Assembly (NCBI GenBank): GCA_964057225.1
Contig: CAXKVF010000082.1
Coordinates: 124,001 to 188,000 of the forward strand
Length of the DNA: 64,000 bases
Direction: 5' to 3'
From: Auanema rhodensis
Lineage: Eukaryota; Nematoda; Chromadorea; Rhabditida; Rhabditidae
Part shown: piece by piece, positions 37,812 through 51,715 of the stretch
Layout of the letters: the number at the start of each line of letters is the position of its first letter
Numbering within the stretch: position 1 is the stretch's first letter
Notes under the pieces: generated by a model
Database searches by the model: none
The model's input: the letters and a program-made list of their open reading frames with translations, nothing else
What the model was told of the DNA's origin: nothing
Translations under genes and position numbers: made by a program

Positions 37812-39571
37812 ACGTGAAGCGAGTTACATACCAAGTGCACATCACGTGTACATTTAATTAGCATAAATTAAAGTTCACGTAAATTTCAAAGTCATGGTTA
37901 CCATGCACCAATATCAATAAAAATTTGTTTTTAGACTAATATGGACATGGGGAATCTAATTTTGAAAACCGCATCTCTTTATCTTTCACGTGAAGCGAGT
38001 TACATACCAAGTGCGCATCACGTGTACATTTAATTAGCATAAATTAAAGTTCACGTAAATTTCAAAGTCATGGTTACCATGAACCAATATCAATAAAAAT
38101 TTGTTTTGAGACTAATATGGACATGGGGAATCTAATTTTGAAAACCGCATCTCTTTATCTTTCACGTGAAGCGAGTTACATACCAAGTGCACATCACGTG
38201 TACATTTAATTAGCATAAATTAAAGTTCACGTAAATTTCAAAGTCATGGTTACCATGAAGCAATATCAATAAAAATTTGTTTTTAGACTAATATGGACAT
38301 GGGGAATCTAATTTTGAAAACCGCATCTCTTTATCTTTCACGTGAAGCGAGTTACATACCAAGTGCACATCACGTGTACATTTAATTAGCATAAATTAAA
38401 GTTCACGTAAATTTCAAAGTCATGGTTACCATGAACCAATATCAATAAAAATTTGTTTTTAGACTAATATGGACATGGGGAATCTAATTTTGAAAACCGC
38501 ATCTCTTTATCTTTCACGAGAAGCGAGTTACATACCAAGTGCACATCACGTGTACATTTAATTAGCATAAATTAAAGTTCACGTAAAATTCAAAGTCATG
38601 GTTACCATGCACCAATATCAATAAAAATTTGTTTTTAGACTAATATGGACATGGGGAATCTAATTTTGAAAACCGCATCTCTTTATCTTTCACGTGAAGC
38701 GAGTTACATACCAAGTGCACATCACGTGTACATTTAATTAGCATAAATTAAAGTTCACGTAAATTTCAAAGTCATGGTTACCATGAAGCAATATCAATAA
38801 AAATTTGTTTTTAGACTAATATGGACATGGGGAATCTAATTTTGAAAACCGCATCTCTTTATCTTTCACGTGAAGCGAGTTACATACCAAGTGCACATCA
38901 CGTGTACATTTAATTAGCATAAATTAAAGTTCACGTAAATTTCAAAGTCATGGTTACCATGAACCAATATCAATAAAAATTTGTTTTTAGACTAATATGG
39001 ACATGGGGAATCTAATTTTGAAAACCGCATCTCTTTATCTTTCACGTGAAGCGAGTTACATACCAAGTGCACATCACGTGTACATTTAATTAGCATAAAT
39101 TAAAGTTCACGTAAATTTCAAAGTCATGGTTACCATGAAGCAATATCAATAAAAATTTGTTTTTAGACTAATATGGACATGGGGAATCTAATTTTGAAAA
39201 CCGCATCTCTTTATCTTTCACGTGAAGCGAGTTACATACCAAGTGCACATCACGTGTACATTTAATTAGCATAAATTAAAGTTCACGTAAATTTCAAAGT
39301 CATGGTTACCATGAACCAATATCAATAAAAATTTGTTTTTAGACTAATATGGACATGGGGAATCTAATTTTGAAAACCGCATCTCTTTATCTTTCACGTG
39401 AAGCGAGTTACATACCAAGTGCACATCACGTGTACATTTAATTAGCATAAATTAAAGTTCACGTAAAATTCAAAGTCATGGTTACCATGCACCAATATCA
39501 ATAAAAATTTGTTTTTAGACTAATATGGACATGGGGAATCTAATTTTGAAAACCGCATCTCTTTATCTTTC
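37812..39571. repeat. M216-M225: C, A(t121g), then G, A and Cd monomers
   Basis: M217 carries a28g (gtgcgcatc), removing the GTGCAC palindrome. M220 carries t4a (cacgag), breaking box 1. The rest are ordinary G, A and Cd units. No genes and no other elements. Confidence 0.72.
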
Positions 39572-41507
39572 ACGTGAAGCGAGTTACATACCAAGTGCAC
39601 ATCACGTGTACATTTAATTAGCATAAATTAAAGTTCACGTAAATTTCAAAGTCATGGTTACCATGAACCAATATCAATAAAAATTTGTTTTTAGACTAAT
39701 ATGAACATGGGAAATCTAATTGTGGAAACCGCATCTCTTTATCTTTCACGTGAAGCGAGTTACATACCAAGTGCACATCACGTGTACATTTAATTAGCAT
39801 AAATTAAAGTTCACGTAAATTTCAAAGTCATGGTTACCATGAAGCAATATCAATAAAAATTTGTTTTTAGACTAATATGGACATGGGGAATCTAATTTTG
39901 AAAACCGCATCTCTTTATCTTTCACGTGAAGCGAGTTACATACCAAATGCACATCACGTGTACATTTAATTAGCATAAATTAAAGTTCACGTAAAATTCA
40001 AAGTCATGGTTACCATGCACCAATATCAATAAAAATTTGTTTCTAGACTAATATGGACATGGGGAATCTAATTTTGAAAACCGCATCTCTTTATCTTTCA
40101 CGTGAAGCGAGTTACATACCAAGTGCACATCACGTGTACATTTAATTAGCATAAATTAAAGTTCACGTAAATTTCAAAGTCATGGTTACCATGAACCAAT
40201 ATCAATAAAAATTTGTTTTTAGACTAATATGGACATGGGGAATCTAATTTTGAAAACCGCATCTCTTTATCTTTCACGTGAAGCGAGTTACATACCAAGT
40301 GCACATCACGTGTACATTTAATTAGCATAAATTAAAGTTCACGTAAATTTCAAAGTCATGGTTACCATGAACCAATATCAATAAAAATTTGTTTTTAGAC
40401 TAATATGAACATGGGAAATCTAATTGTGGAAACCGCATCTCTTTATCTTTCACGTGAAGCGAGTTACATACCAAGTGCACATCACGTGTACATTTAATTA
40501 GCATAAATTAAAGTTCACGTAAATTTCAAAGTCATGGTTACCATGAAGCAATATCAATAAAAATTTGTTTTTAGACTAATATGGACATGGGGAATCTAAT
40601 TTTGAAAACCGCATCTCTTTATCTTTCACGTGAAGCGAGTTACATACCAAATGCACATCACGTGTACATTTAATTAGCATAAATTAAAGTTCACGTAAAA
40701 TTCAAAGTCATGGTTACCATGCACCAATATCAATAAAAATTTGTTTTTAGACTAATATGAACATGGGAAATCTAATTGTGGAAACCGCATCTCTTTATCT
40801 TTCACGTGAAGCGAGTTACATACCAAGTGCACATCACGTGTACATTTAATTAGCATAAATTAAAGTTCACGTAAATTTCAAAGTCATGGTTACCATGAAG
40901 CAATATCAATAAAAATTTGTTTTTAGACTAATATGGACATGGGGAATCTAATTTTGAAAACCGCATCTCTTTATCTTTCACGTGAAGCGAGTTACATACC
41001 AAATGCACATCACGTGTACATTTAATTAGCATAAATTAAAGTTCACGTAAAATTCAAAGTCATGGTTACCATGCACCAATATCAATAAAAATTTGTTTTT
41101 AGACTAATATGAACATGGGAAATCTAATTGTGGAAACCGCATCTCTTTATCTTTCACGTGAAGCGAGTTACATACCAAGTGCACATCACGTGTACATTTA
41201 ATTAGCATAAATTAAAGTTCACGTAAATTTCAAAGTCATGGTTACCATGAAGCAATATCAATAAAAATTTGTTTTTAGACTAATATGGACATGGGGAATC
41301 TAATTTTGAAAACCGCATCTCTTTATCTGTCACGTGAAGCGAGTTACATACCAAATGCACATCACGTGTACATTTAATTAGCATAAATTAAAGTTCACGT
41401 AAAATTCAAAGTCATGGTTACCATGCACCAATATCAATAAAAATTTGTTTTTAGACTAATATGGACATGGGGAATCTAATTTTGAAAACCGCATCTCTTT
41501 ATCTTTC
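39572..41507. repeat. V-haplotype block and 352-bp dimer HOR (M226-M236)
   Basis: V monomers carry four linked changes within 22 bp (g133a, g141a, t151g, a154g): M226, M230, M232 and M234. From 40452 the pair G, then g24a Cd, repeats three times (M231-M232, M233-M234, M235-M236), a 352-bp period. The second member carries V in the first two pairs and the ordinary 3' half in the third. V is on A-type backbones in M226 and M230 but on g24a Cd backbones in M232 and M234, so a 3' half was exchanged between types somewhere between positions 97 and 133. Confidence 0.85.
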
Positions 41508-43619
41508 ACGTGAAGCGAGTTACATACCAAGTGCACATCACGTGTACATTTAATTAGCATAAATTAAAGTTCACGTAAATTTCAAAGTCATGGTTACCAT
41601 GCACCAATATCAATAAAAATTTGTTTTTAGACTAATATGGACATGGGGAATCTAATTTTGAAAACCGCATCTCTTTATCTTTCACGTGAAGCGAGTTACA
41701 TACCAAGTGCACATCACGTGTACATTTAATTAGCATAAATTAAAGTTCACGTAAATTTCAAAGTCATGGTTACCATGAACCAATATCAATAAAAATTTGT
41801 TTTTAGACTAATATGGACATGGGGAATCTAATTTTGAAAACCGCATCTCTTTATCTTTCACGTGAAGCGAGTTACATACCAAGTGCACATCACGTGTACA
41901 TTTAATTAGCATAAATTAAAGTTCACGTAAATTTCAAAGTCATGGTTACCATGAACCAATATCAATAAAAATTTGTTTTTAGACTAATATGAACATGGGG
42001 AATCTAATTTTGGAAACCGCATCTCTTTATCATTCACGTGAAGCGAGTTACATACCAAGTGCACATCACGTGTACATTTAATTAGCATAAATTAAAGTTC
42101 ACGTAAATTTCAAAGTCATGGTTACCATGAAGCAATATCAATAAAAATTTGTTTTTAGACTAATATGGACATGGGGAATCTAATTTTGAAAACCGCATCT
42201 CTTTATCTTTCACGTGAAGCGAGTTACATACCAAGTGCACATCACGTGTACATTTAATTAGCATAAATTAAAGTTCACGTAAATTTCAAAGTCATGGTTA
42301 CCATGAAGCAATATCAATAAAAATTTGTTTTTAGACTAATATGGACATGGGGAATCTAATTTTGAAAACCGCATCTCTTTATCTTTCACGTGAAGCGAGT
42401 TACATATCAAGTGCACATCACGTGTACATTTAATTAGCATAAATTAAAGTTCACGTAAATTTCAAAGTCATGGTTACCATGAACCAATATCAATAAAAAT
42501 TTGTTTTTAGACTAATATGGACATGGGGAATCTAATTTTGAAAACCGCATCTCTTTATCTTTCACGTGAAGCGAGTTACATACCAAGTGCACATCACGTG
42601 TACATTTAATTAGCATAAATTAAAGTTCACGTAAAATTCAAAGTCATGGTTACCATGCACCAATATCAATAAAAATTTGTTTTTAGACTAATATGGACAT
42701 GGGGAATCTAATTTTGAAAACCGCATCTCTTTATCTGTCACGTGAAGCGAGTTACATACCAAATGCACATCACGTGTACATTTAATTAGCATAAATTAAA
42801 GTTCACGTAAAATTCAAAGTCATGGTTACCATGCACCAATATCAATAAAAATTTGTTTTTAGACTAATATGGACATGGGGAATCTAATTTTGAAAACCGC
42901 ATCTCTTTATCTTTCACGTGAAGCGAGTTACATACCAAGTGCACATCACGTGTACATTTAATTAGCATAAATTAAAGTTCACGTAAATTTCAAAGTCATG
43001 GTTACCATGCACCAATATCAATAAAAATTTGTTTTTAGACTAATATGGACATGGGGAATCTAATTTTGAAAACCGCATCTCTTTATCTTTCACGTGAAGC
43101 GAGTTACATACCAAGTGCACATCACGTGTACATTTAATTAGCATAAATTAAAGTTCACGTAAATTTCAAAGTCATGGTTACCATGAACCAATATCAATAA
43201 AAATTTGTTTTTAGACTAATATGGACATGGGGAATCTAATTTTGAAAACCGCATCTCTTTATCTTTCACGTGAAGCGAGTTACATACCAAGTGCACATCA
43301 CGTGTACATTTAATTAGCATAAATTAAAGTTCACGTAAATTTCAAAGTCATGGTTACCATGAACCAATATCAATAAAAATTTGTTTTTAGACTAATATGA
43401 ACATGGGGAATCTAATTTTGGAAACCGCATCTCTTTATCTTTCACGTGAAGCGAGTTACATACCAAGTGCACATCACGTGTACATTTAATTAGCATAAAT
43501 TAAAGTTCACGTAAATTTCAAAGTCATGGTTACCATGAAGCAATATCAATAAAAATTTGTTTTTAGACTAATATGGACATGGGGAATCTAATTTTGAAAA
43601 CCGCATCTCTTTATCTTTC
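41332..43619. repeat. 8-monomer spaced repeat (1,408 bp) around Cd(g24a)-C-A-A(g133a, a154g)-G
   Basis: M236-M240 (41332-42211) and M244-M248 (42740-43619) have the same five-monomer order, and each is preceded by a monomer with the rare t174g (M235 and M243). M239 has a private t173a. The intervening M241-M243 are G, A with c21t, and Cd. The four-monomer core Cd, C, A, A with g133a recurs at 45732 (M261) and 57348 (M327). Confidence 0.8.
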
Positions 43620-45379
43620 ACGTGAAGCGAGTTACATACCAAGTGCACATCACGTGTACATTTAATTAGCATAAATTAAAGTTCACGTAAAATTCAAAGT
43701 CATGGTTACCATGCACCAATATCAATAAAAATTTGGTTTTAGACTAATATGGACATGGGGAATCTAATTTTGAAAACCGCATCTCTTTATCTTTCACGTG
43801 AAGCGAGTTACATACCAAGTGCACATCACGTGTACATTTAATTAGCATAAATTAAAGTTCACGTAAATTTCAAAGTCATGGTTACCATGCACCAATATCA
43901 ATAAAAATTTGTTTTTAGACTAATATGGACATGGGGAATCTAATTTTGAAAACCGCATCTCTTTATCTTTCACGTGAAGCGAGTTACATACCAAGTGCAC
44001 ATCACGTGTACATTTAATTAGCATAAATTAAAGTTCACGTAAATTTCAAAGTCATGGTTACCATGAAGCAATATCAATAAAAATTTGTTTTTAGACTAAT
44101 ATGGACATGGGGAATCTAATTTTGAAAACCGCATCTCTTTATCTTTCACGTGAAGCGAGTTACATACCAAGTGCACATCACGTGTACATTTAATTAGCAT
44201 AAATTAAAGTTCACGTAAAATTCAAAGTCATGGTTACCATGCACCAATATCAATAAAAATTTGTTTTTAGACTAATATGGACATGGGGAATCTAATTTTG
44301 AAAACCGCATCTCTTTATCTTTCACGTGAAGCGAGTTACATACCAAGTGCACATCACGTGTACATTTAATTAGCATAAATTAAAGTTCACGTAAATTTCA
44401 AAGTCATGGTTACCATGCACCAATATCAATAAAAATTTGTTTTTAGACTAATATGGACATGGGGAATCTAATTTTGAAAACCGCATCTCTTTATCTTTCA
44501 CGTGAAGCGAGTTACATACCAAGTGCACATCACGTGTACATTTAATTAGCATAAATTAAAGTTCACGTAAATTTCAAAGTCATGGTTACCATGAACCAAT
44601 ATCAATAAAAATTTGTTTTTAGACTAATATGGACATGGGGAATCTAATTTTGAAAACCGCATCTCTTTATCTTTCACGTGAAGCGAGTTACATACCAAGT
44701 GCACATCACGTGTACATTTAATTAGCATAAATTAAAGTTCACGTAAATTTCAAAGTCATGGTTACCATGAAGCAATATCAATAAAAATTTGTTTTTAGAC
44801 TAATATGGACATGGGGAATCTAATTTTGAAAACCGCATCTCTTTATCTTTCACGTGAAGCGAGTTACATACCAAGTGCACATCACGTGTACATTTAATTA
44901 GCATAAATTAAAGTTCACGTAAAATTCAAAGTCATGGTTACCATGCACCAATATCAATGAAAATTTGTTTTTAGACTAATATGGACATGGGGAATCTAAT
45001 TTTGAAAACCGCATCTCTTTATCTTTCACGTGAAGCGAGTTACATACCAAGTGCACATCACGTGTACATTTAATTAGCATAAATTAAAGTTCACGTAAAT
45101 TTCAAAGTCATGGTTACCATGAACCAATATCAATAAAAATTTGTTTTTAGACTAATATGGACATGGGGAATCTAATTTTGAAAACCGCATCTCTTTATCT
45201 CTCACGTGAAGCGAGTTACATACCAAGTGCACATCACGTGTACATTTAACTAGCATAAATTAAAGTTCACGTAAATTTCAAAGTCATGGTTACCATGAAC
45301 CAATATCAATAAAAATTTGTTTTTAGACTAATATGGACATGGGGAATCTAATTTTGAAAACCGCATCTCTTTATCTTTC
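43444..45379. repeat. G-Cd-C trimers (528 bp) and the left copy of a long-range shared block
   Basis: G, Cd, C occurs twice in tandem at M248-M250 and M251-M253. M251-M258 (43972-45379) then reads G, Cd, C, A, G, Cd with a108g (caatgaaaa), A, A. The same eight-monomer order, with the otherwise unseen a108g in the same member, lies at 58052-59459, exactly 14,080 bp (80 monomers) away. Private changes here are t117g in M249, t174c in M257, and an altered ttaactagc in M258. Confidence 0.8.
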
Positions 45380-47139
45380 ACGTGAAGCGAGTTACATACC
45401 AAGTGCACATCACGTGTACATTTAATTAGCATAAATTAAAGTTCACGTAAATTTCAAAGTCATGGTTACCATGAAGCAATATCAATAAAAATTTGTTTTT
45501 AGACTAATATGGACATGGGGAATCTAATTTTGAAAACCGCATCTCTTTATCTTTCACGTGAAGCGAGTTACATACCAAGTGCACATCACGTGTACATTTA
45601 ATTAGCATAAATTAAAGTTCACGTAAATTTCAAAGTCATGGTTACCATGAACCAATATCAATAAAAATTTGTTTTTAGACTAATATGGACATGGGGAATC
45701 TAATTTTGAAAACCGCATCTCTTTATCTTTCACGTGAAGCGAGTTACATACCAAGTGCACATCACGTGTACATTTAATTAGCATAAATTAAAGTTCACGT
45801 AAAATTCAAAGTCATGGTTACCATGCACCAATATCAATAAAAATTTGTTTTTAGACTAATATGGACATGGGGAATCTAATTTTGAAAACCGCATCTCTTT
45901 ATCTTTCACGTGAAGCGAGTTACATACCAAGTGCACATCACGTGTACATTTAATTAGCATAAATTAAAGTTCACGTAAATTTCAAAGTCATGGTTACCAT
46001 GCACCAATATCAATAAAAATTTGTTTTTAGACTAATATGGACATGGGGAATCTAATTTTGAAAACCGCATCTCTTTATCTTTCACGTGAAGCGAGTTACA
46101 TACCAAGTGCACATCACGTGTACATTTAATTAGCATAAATTAAAGTTCACGTAAATTTCAAAGTCATGGTTACCATGAACCAATATCAATAAAAATTTGT
46201 TTTTAGACTAATATGGACATGGGGAATCTAATTTTGAAAACCGCATCTCTTTATCTTTCACGTGAAGCGAGTTACATACCAAGTGCACATCACGTGTACA
46301 TTTAATTAGCATAAATTAAAGTTCACGTAAATTTCAAAGTCATGGTTACCATGAACCAATATCAATAAAAATTTGTTTTTAGACTAATATGAACATGGGG
46401 AATCTAATTTTGGAAACCGCATCTCTTTATCTTTCACGTGAAGCGAGTTACATACCAAGTGCACATCACGTGTACATTTAATTAGCATAAATTAAAGTTC
46501 ACGTAAATTTCAAAGTCATGGTTACCATGCACCAATATCAATAAAAATTTGTTTTTAGACTAATATGGACATGGGGAATCTAATTTTGAAAACCGCATCT
46601 CTTTATCTTTCACGTGAAGCGAGTTACATACCAAGTGCACATCACGTGTACATTTAATTAGCATAAATTAAAGTTCACGTAAATTTCAAAGTCATGGTTA
46701 CCATGAACCAATATCAATAAAAATTTGTTTTTAGACTAATATGGACATGGGGAATCTAATTTTGAAAACCGCATCTCTTTATCTTTCACGTGAAGCGAGT
46801 TACATACCAAGTGCACATCACGTGTACATTTAATTAGCATAAATTAAAGTTCACGTAAATTTCAAAGTCATGGTTACCATGAACCAATATCAATAAAAAT
46901 TTGTTTTTAGACTAATATGGACATGGGGAATCTAATTTTGAAAACCGCATCTCTTTATCTTTCACGTGAAGCGAGTTACATACCAAGTGCACATCACGTG
47001 TACATTTAATTAGCATAAATTAAAGTTCACGTAAATTTCAAAGTCATGGTTACCATGAACCAATATCAATAAAAATTTGTTTTTAGACTAATATGGACAT
47101 GGGGAATCTAATTTTGAAAACCGCATCTCTTTTTCTTTC
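45380..47139. repeat. M259-M268: G, A, Cd, C, A, A(g133a, a154g), C, A, A, A
   Basis: M261-M264 is another copy of the Cd-C-A-A(g133a, a154g) core. M268 carries a170t (ctttttctttc). The end of this stretch shifts to a run of A-type monomers that continues to 48195. No other elements. Confidence 0.74.
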
Positions 47140-48195
47140 ACGTGAAGCGAGTTACATACCAAGTGCACATCACGTGTACATTTAATTAGCATAAATTAAA
47201 GTTCACGTAAATTTCAAAGTCATGGTTACCATGAACCAATATCAATTAAAATTTGTTTTTAGATTAATATGGACATGGGCAATCTAATTTTGAAAACCGC
47301 ATCTCTTTATCTTTCACGTGAAGCGAGTTACATACCAAGTGCACATCACGTGTACATTTAATTAGCATAAATTAAAGTTCACGTAAATTTCAAAGTCATG
47401 GTTACCATGAACCAATATCAATAAAAATTTGTTTTTAGACTAATATGGACATGGGCAATCTAATTTTGAAAACCGCATCTCTTTATCTTTCACGTGAAGC
47501 GAGTTACATACCAAGTGCACATCACGTGTACATTTAATTAGCATAAATTAAAGTTCACGTAAATTTCAAAGTCATGGTTACCATGAACCAATATCAATAA
47601 AAATTTGTTTTTAGACTAATATGGACATGGGGAATCTAATTTTGAAAACCGCATCTCTTTATCTTTCACGTGAAGCGAGTTACATACCAAGTGCACATCA
47701 CGTGTACATTTAATTAGCATAAATTAAAGTTCACGTAAATTTCAAAGTCATGGTTACCATGAACCAATATCAATTAAAATTTGTTTTTAGACTAATATGG
47801 ACATGGGCAATCTAATTTTGAAAACCGCATCTCTTTATCTTTCACGTGAAGCGAGTTACATACCAAGTGCACATCACGTGTACATTTAATTAGCATAAAT
47901 TAAAGTTCACGTAAATTTCAAAGTCATGGTTACCATGAACCAATATCAATAAAAATTTGTTTTTAGACTAATATGGACATGGGCAATCTAATTTTGAAAA
48001 CCGCATCTCTTTATCTTTCACGTGAAGCGAGTTACATACCAAGTGCACATCACGTGTACATTTAATTAGCATAAATTAAAGTTCACGTAAATTTCAAAGT
48101 CATGGTTACCATGAACCAATATCAATAAAAATTTGTTTTTAGACTAATATGGACATGGGGAATCTAATTTTGAAAACCGCATCTCTTTATCTTTC
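47140..48195. repeat. 3-monomer tandem duplication (528 bp), two copies
   Basis: M269-M271 (47140-47667) and M272-M274 (47668-48195). Members are A with a108t and g141c (caattaaaat), A with g141c, and plain A. The only difference I see is c125t (agattaat) in M269. The a108t change is found only in these two monomers. Confidence 0.88.
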
Positions 48196-48899
48196 ACGTG
48201 AAGCGAGTTACATACCAAGTGCACATCACGTGTACATTTAATTAGCATAAATTAAAGTTCACGTAAAATTCAAAGTCATGGTTACCATGCACCAATATCA
48301 ATAAAAATTTGTTTTTAGACTAATATGGACATGGGGAATCTAATTTTGAAAACCGCATCTCTTTATCTTTCACGTGAAGCGAGTTACATACCAAGTGCAC
48401 ATCACGTGTACATTTAATTAGCATAAATTAAAGTTCACGTAAATTTCAAAGTCATGGTTACCATGAACCAATATCAATAAAAATTTGTTTTTAGACTAAT
48501 ATGGACATGGGGAATCTAATTTTGAAAACCGCATCTCTTTATCTTTCACGTGAAGCGAGTTACATACCAAGTGCACATCACGTGTACATTTAATTAGCAT
48601 AAATTAAAGTTCACGTAAATTTCAAAGTCATGGTTACCATGAAGCAATATCAATAAAAATTTGTTTTTAGACTAATATGGACATGGGGAATCTAATTTTG
48701 AAAACCGCATCTCTTTATCTTTCACGTGAAGCGAGTTACATACCAAGTGCACATCACGTGTACATTTAATTAGCATAAATTAAAGTTCACGTAAATTTCA
48801 AAGTCATGGTTACCATGCACCAATATCAATAAAAATTTGTTTTTAGACTAATATGGACATGGGGAATCTAATTTTGAAAACCGCATCTCTTTATCTTTC
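48196..48899. repeat. M275-M278: Cd, A, G, C monomers
   Basis: Four ordinary units without private changes that I could see, separating the two trimer duplications. Confidence 0.72.
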
Positions 48900-49955
48900 A
48901 CGTGAAGCGAGTTACATACCAAGTGCACATCACGTGTACATTTAATTAGCATAAATTAAAGTTCACGTAAATTTCAAAGTCATGGTTACCATGAACCAAT
49001 ATCAATAAAAATTTGTTTTGAGACTAATATGGACATGGGGAATCTAATTTTGAAAACCGCATCTCTTTATCTTTCACGTGAAGCGAGTTACATACCAAGT
49101 GCACATCACGTGTACATTTAATTAGCATAAATTAAAGTTCACGTAAATTTCAAAGTCATGGTTACCATGAAGCAATATCAATAAAAATTTGTTTTTAGAC
49201 TAATATGGTCATGGGGAATCTAATTTTGAAAACCGCATCTCTTTATCTTTCACGTGAAGCGAGTTACATACCAAGTTCACATCACGTATACATTTAATTA
49301 GCATAAATTAAAGTTCACGTAAATTTCAAAGTCATGGTTACCATGAACCAATATCGATAAAAATTTGTTTTGAGACTAATATGGACATGGGGAATCTAAT
49401 TTTGAAAACCGCATCTCTTTATCTTTCACGTGAAGCGAGTTACATACCAAGTGCACATCACGTGTACATTTAATTAGCATAAATTAAAGTTCACGTAATC
49501 TTCAAAGTCATGGTTACCATGAACCAATATCAATAAAAATTTGTTTTGAGACTAATATGGACATGGGGAATCTAATTTTGAAAACCGCATCTCTTTATCT
49601 TTCACGTGAAGCGAGTTACATACCAAGTGCACATCACGTGTACATTTAATTAGCATAAATTAAAGTTCACGTAAATTTCAAAGTCATGGTTACCATGAAG
49701 CAATATCAATAAAAATTTGTTTTTAGACTAATATGGTCATGGGGAATCTAATTTTGAAAACCGCATCTCTTTATCTTTCACGTGAAGCGAGTTACATACC
49801 AAGTTCACATCACGTATACATTTAATTAGCATAAATTAAAGTTCACGTAAATTTCAAAGTCATGGTTACCATGAACCAATATCGATAAAAATTTGTTTTG
49901 AGACTAATATGGACATGGGGAATCTAATTTTGAAAACCGCATCTCTTTATCTTTC
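48900..49955. repeat. 3-monomer tandem duplication with rare markers (528 bp), two copies
   Basis: M279-M281 (48900-49427) and M282-M284 (49428-49955). Members are A with t121g, G with a134t (atggtcatgg), and A with g26t, g37a, a105g and t121g. The second and third members match exactly by eye. The first differs by a72t/t73c in M282 only. In the third member g37a turns box 2 into CACGTA and g26t removes the GTGCAC palindrome. Confidence 0.88.
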
Positions 49956-51715
49956 ACGTGAAGCGAGTTACATACCAAGTGCACATCACGTGTACATTTA
50001 ATTAGCATAAATTAAAGTTCACGTAAAATTCAAAGTCATGGTTACCATGCACCAATATCAATAAAAATTTGTTTTTAGACTAATATGGACATGGGGAATC
50101 TAATTTTGAAAACCGCATCTCTTTATCTTTCACGTGAAGCGAGTTACATACCAAGTGCACATCACGTGTACATTTAATTAGCATAAATTAAAGTTCACGT
50201 AATCTTCAAAGTCATGGTTACCATGAACCAATATCAATAAAAATTTGTTTTTAGACTAATATGGACATGGGGAATCTAATTTTGAAAACCGCATCTCTTT
50301 ATCTTTCACGTGAAGCGAGTTACATACCAAGTGCACATCACGTGTACATTTAATTAGCATAAATTAAAGTTCACGTAAATTTCAAAGTCATGGTTACCAT
50401 GAACCAATATCAATAAAAATTTGTTTTTAGACTAATATGGACATGGGGAATCTAATTTTGAAAACCGCATCTCTTTATCTTTCACGTGAAGCGAGTTACA
50501 TACCAAGTGCACATCACGTGTACATTTAATTAGCATAAATTAAAGTTCACGTAAATTTCAAAGTCATGGTTACCATGAAGCAATATCAATAAAAATTTGT
50601 TTTTAGACTAATATGGACATGGGGAATCTAATTTTGAAAACCGCATCTCTTTATCTTTCACGTGAAGCGAGTTACATACCAAGTGCACATCACGTGTACA
50701 TTTAATTAGCATAAATTAAAGTTCACGTAAATTTCAAAGTCATGGTTACCATGAAGCAATATCAATAAAAATTTGTTTTTAGACTAATATGGACATGGGG
50801 AATCTAATTTTGAAAACCGCATCTCTTTATCTTTCACGTGAAGCGAGTTACATACCAAGTGCACATCACGTGTACATTTAATTAGCATAAATTAAAGTTC
50901 ACGTAAATTTCAAAGTCATGGTTACCATGAAGCAATATCAATAAAAATTTGTTTTTAGACTAATATGGACATGGGGAATCTAATTTTGAAAACCGCATCT
51001 CTTTATCTTCCACGTGAAGCGAGTTACATACCAAGTGCACATCACGTGTACATTTAATTAGCATAAATTAAAGTTCACGTAAATTTCAAAGTCATGGTTA
51101 CCATGAAGCAATATCAATAAAAATTTGTTTTTAGACTAATATGGACATAGGGAATCTAATTTTGAAAACCGCATCTCTTTATCTTTCACGTGAAGCGAGT
51201 TACATACCAAGTGCACATCACGTGTACATTTAATTAGCATAAATTAAAGTTCACGTAAATTTCAAAGTCATGGTTACCATGAACCAATATCAATAAAAAT
51301 TTGTTTTTAGACTAATATGGACATAGGGAATCTAATTTTGAAAACCGCATCTCTTTATCTTTCACGTGAAGCGAGTTACATACCAAGTGCACATCACGTG
51401 TACATTTAATTAGCATAAATTAAAGTTCACGTAAAATTCAAAGTCATGGTTACCATGCACCAATATCAATAAAAATTTGTTTTTAGACTAATATGGACAT
51501 GGGGAATCTAATTTTGAAAACCGCATCTCTTTATCTTTCACGTGAAGCGAGTTACATACCAAGTGCACATCACGTGTACATTTAATTAGCATAAATTAAA
51601 GTTCACGTAAATTTCAAAGTCATGGTTACCATGAACCAATATCAATAAAAATTTGTTTTGAGACTAATATGGACATGGGGAATCTAATTTTGAAAACCGC
51701 ATCTCTTTATCTTTC
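49956..51715. repeat. M285-M294: Cd, A, A, then a run of G monomers, and g138a pair
   Basis: M286 shares a72t/t73c with M282, four monomers upstream. M288-M291 are four consecutive G-type units, an unusual run. M291 and M292 both carry g138a (acataggg) on G and A backbones, so this change spread to a neighbour of another type. M293 is Cd and M294 is A with t121g. Confidence 0.74.
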
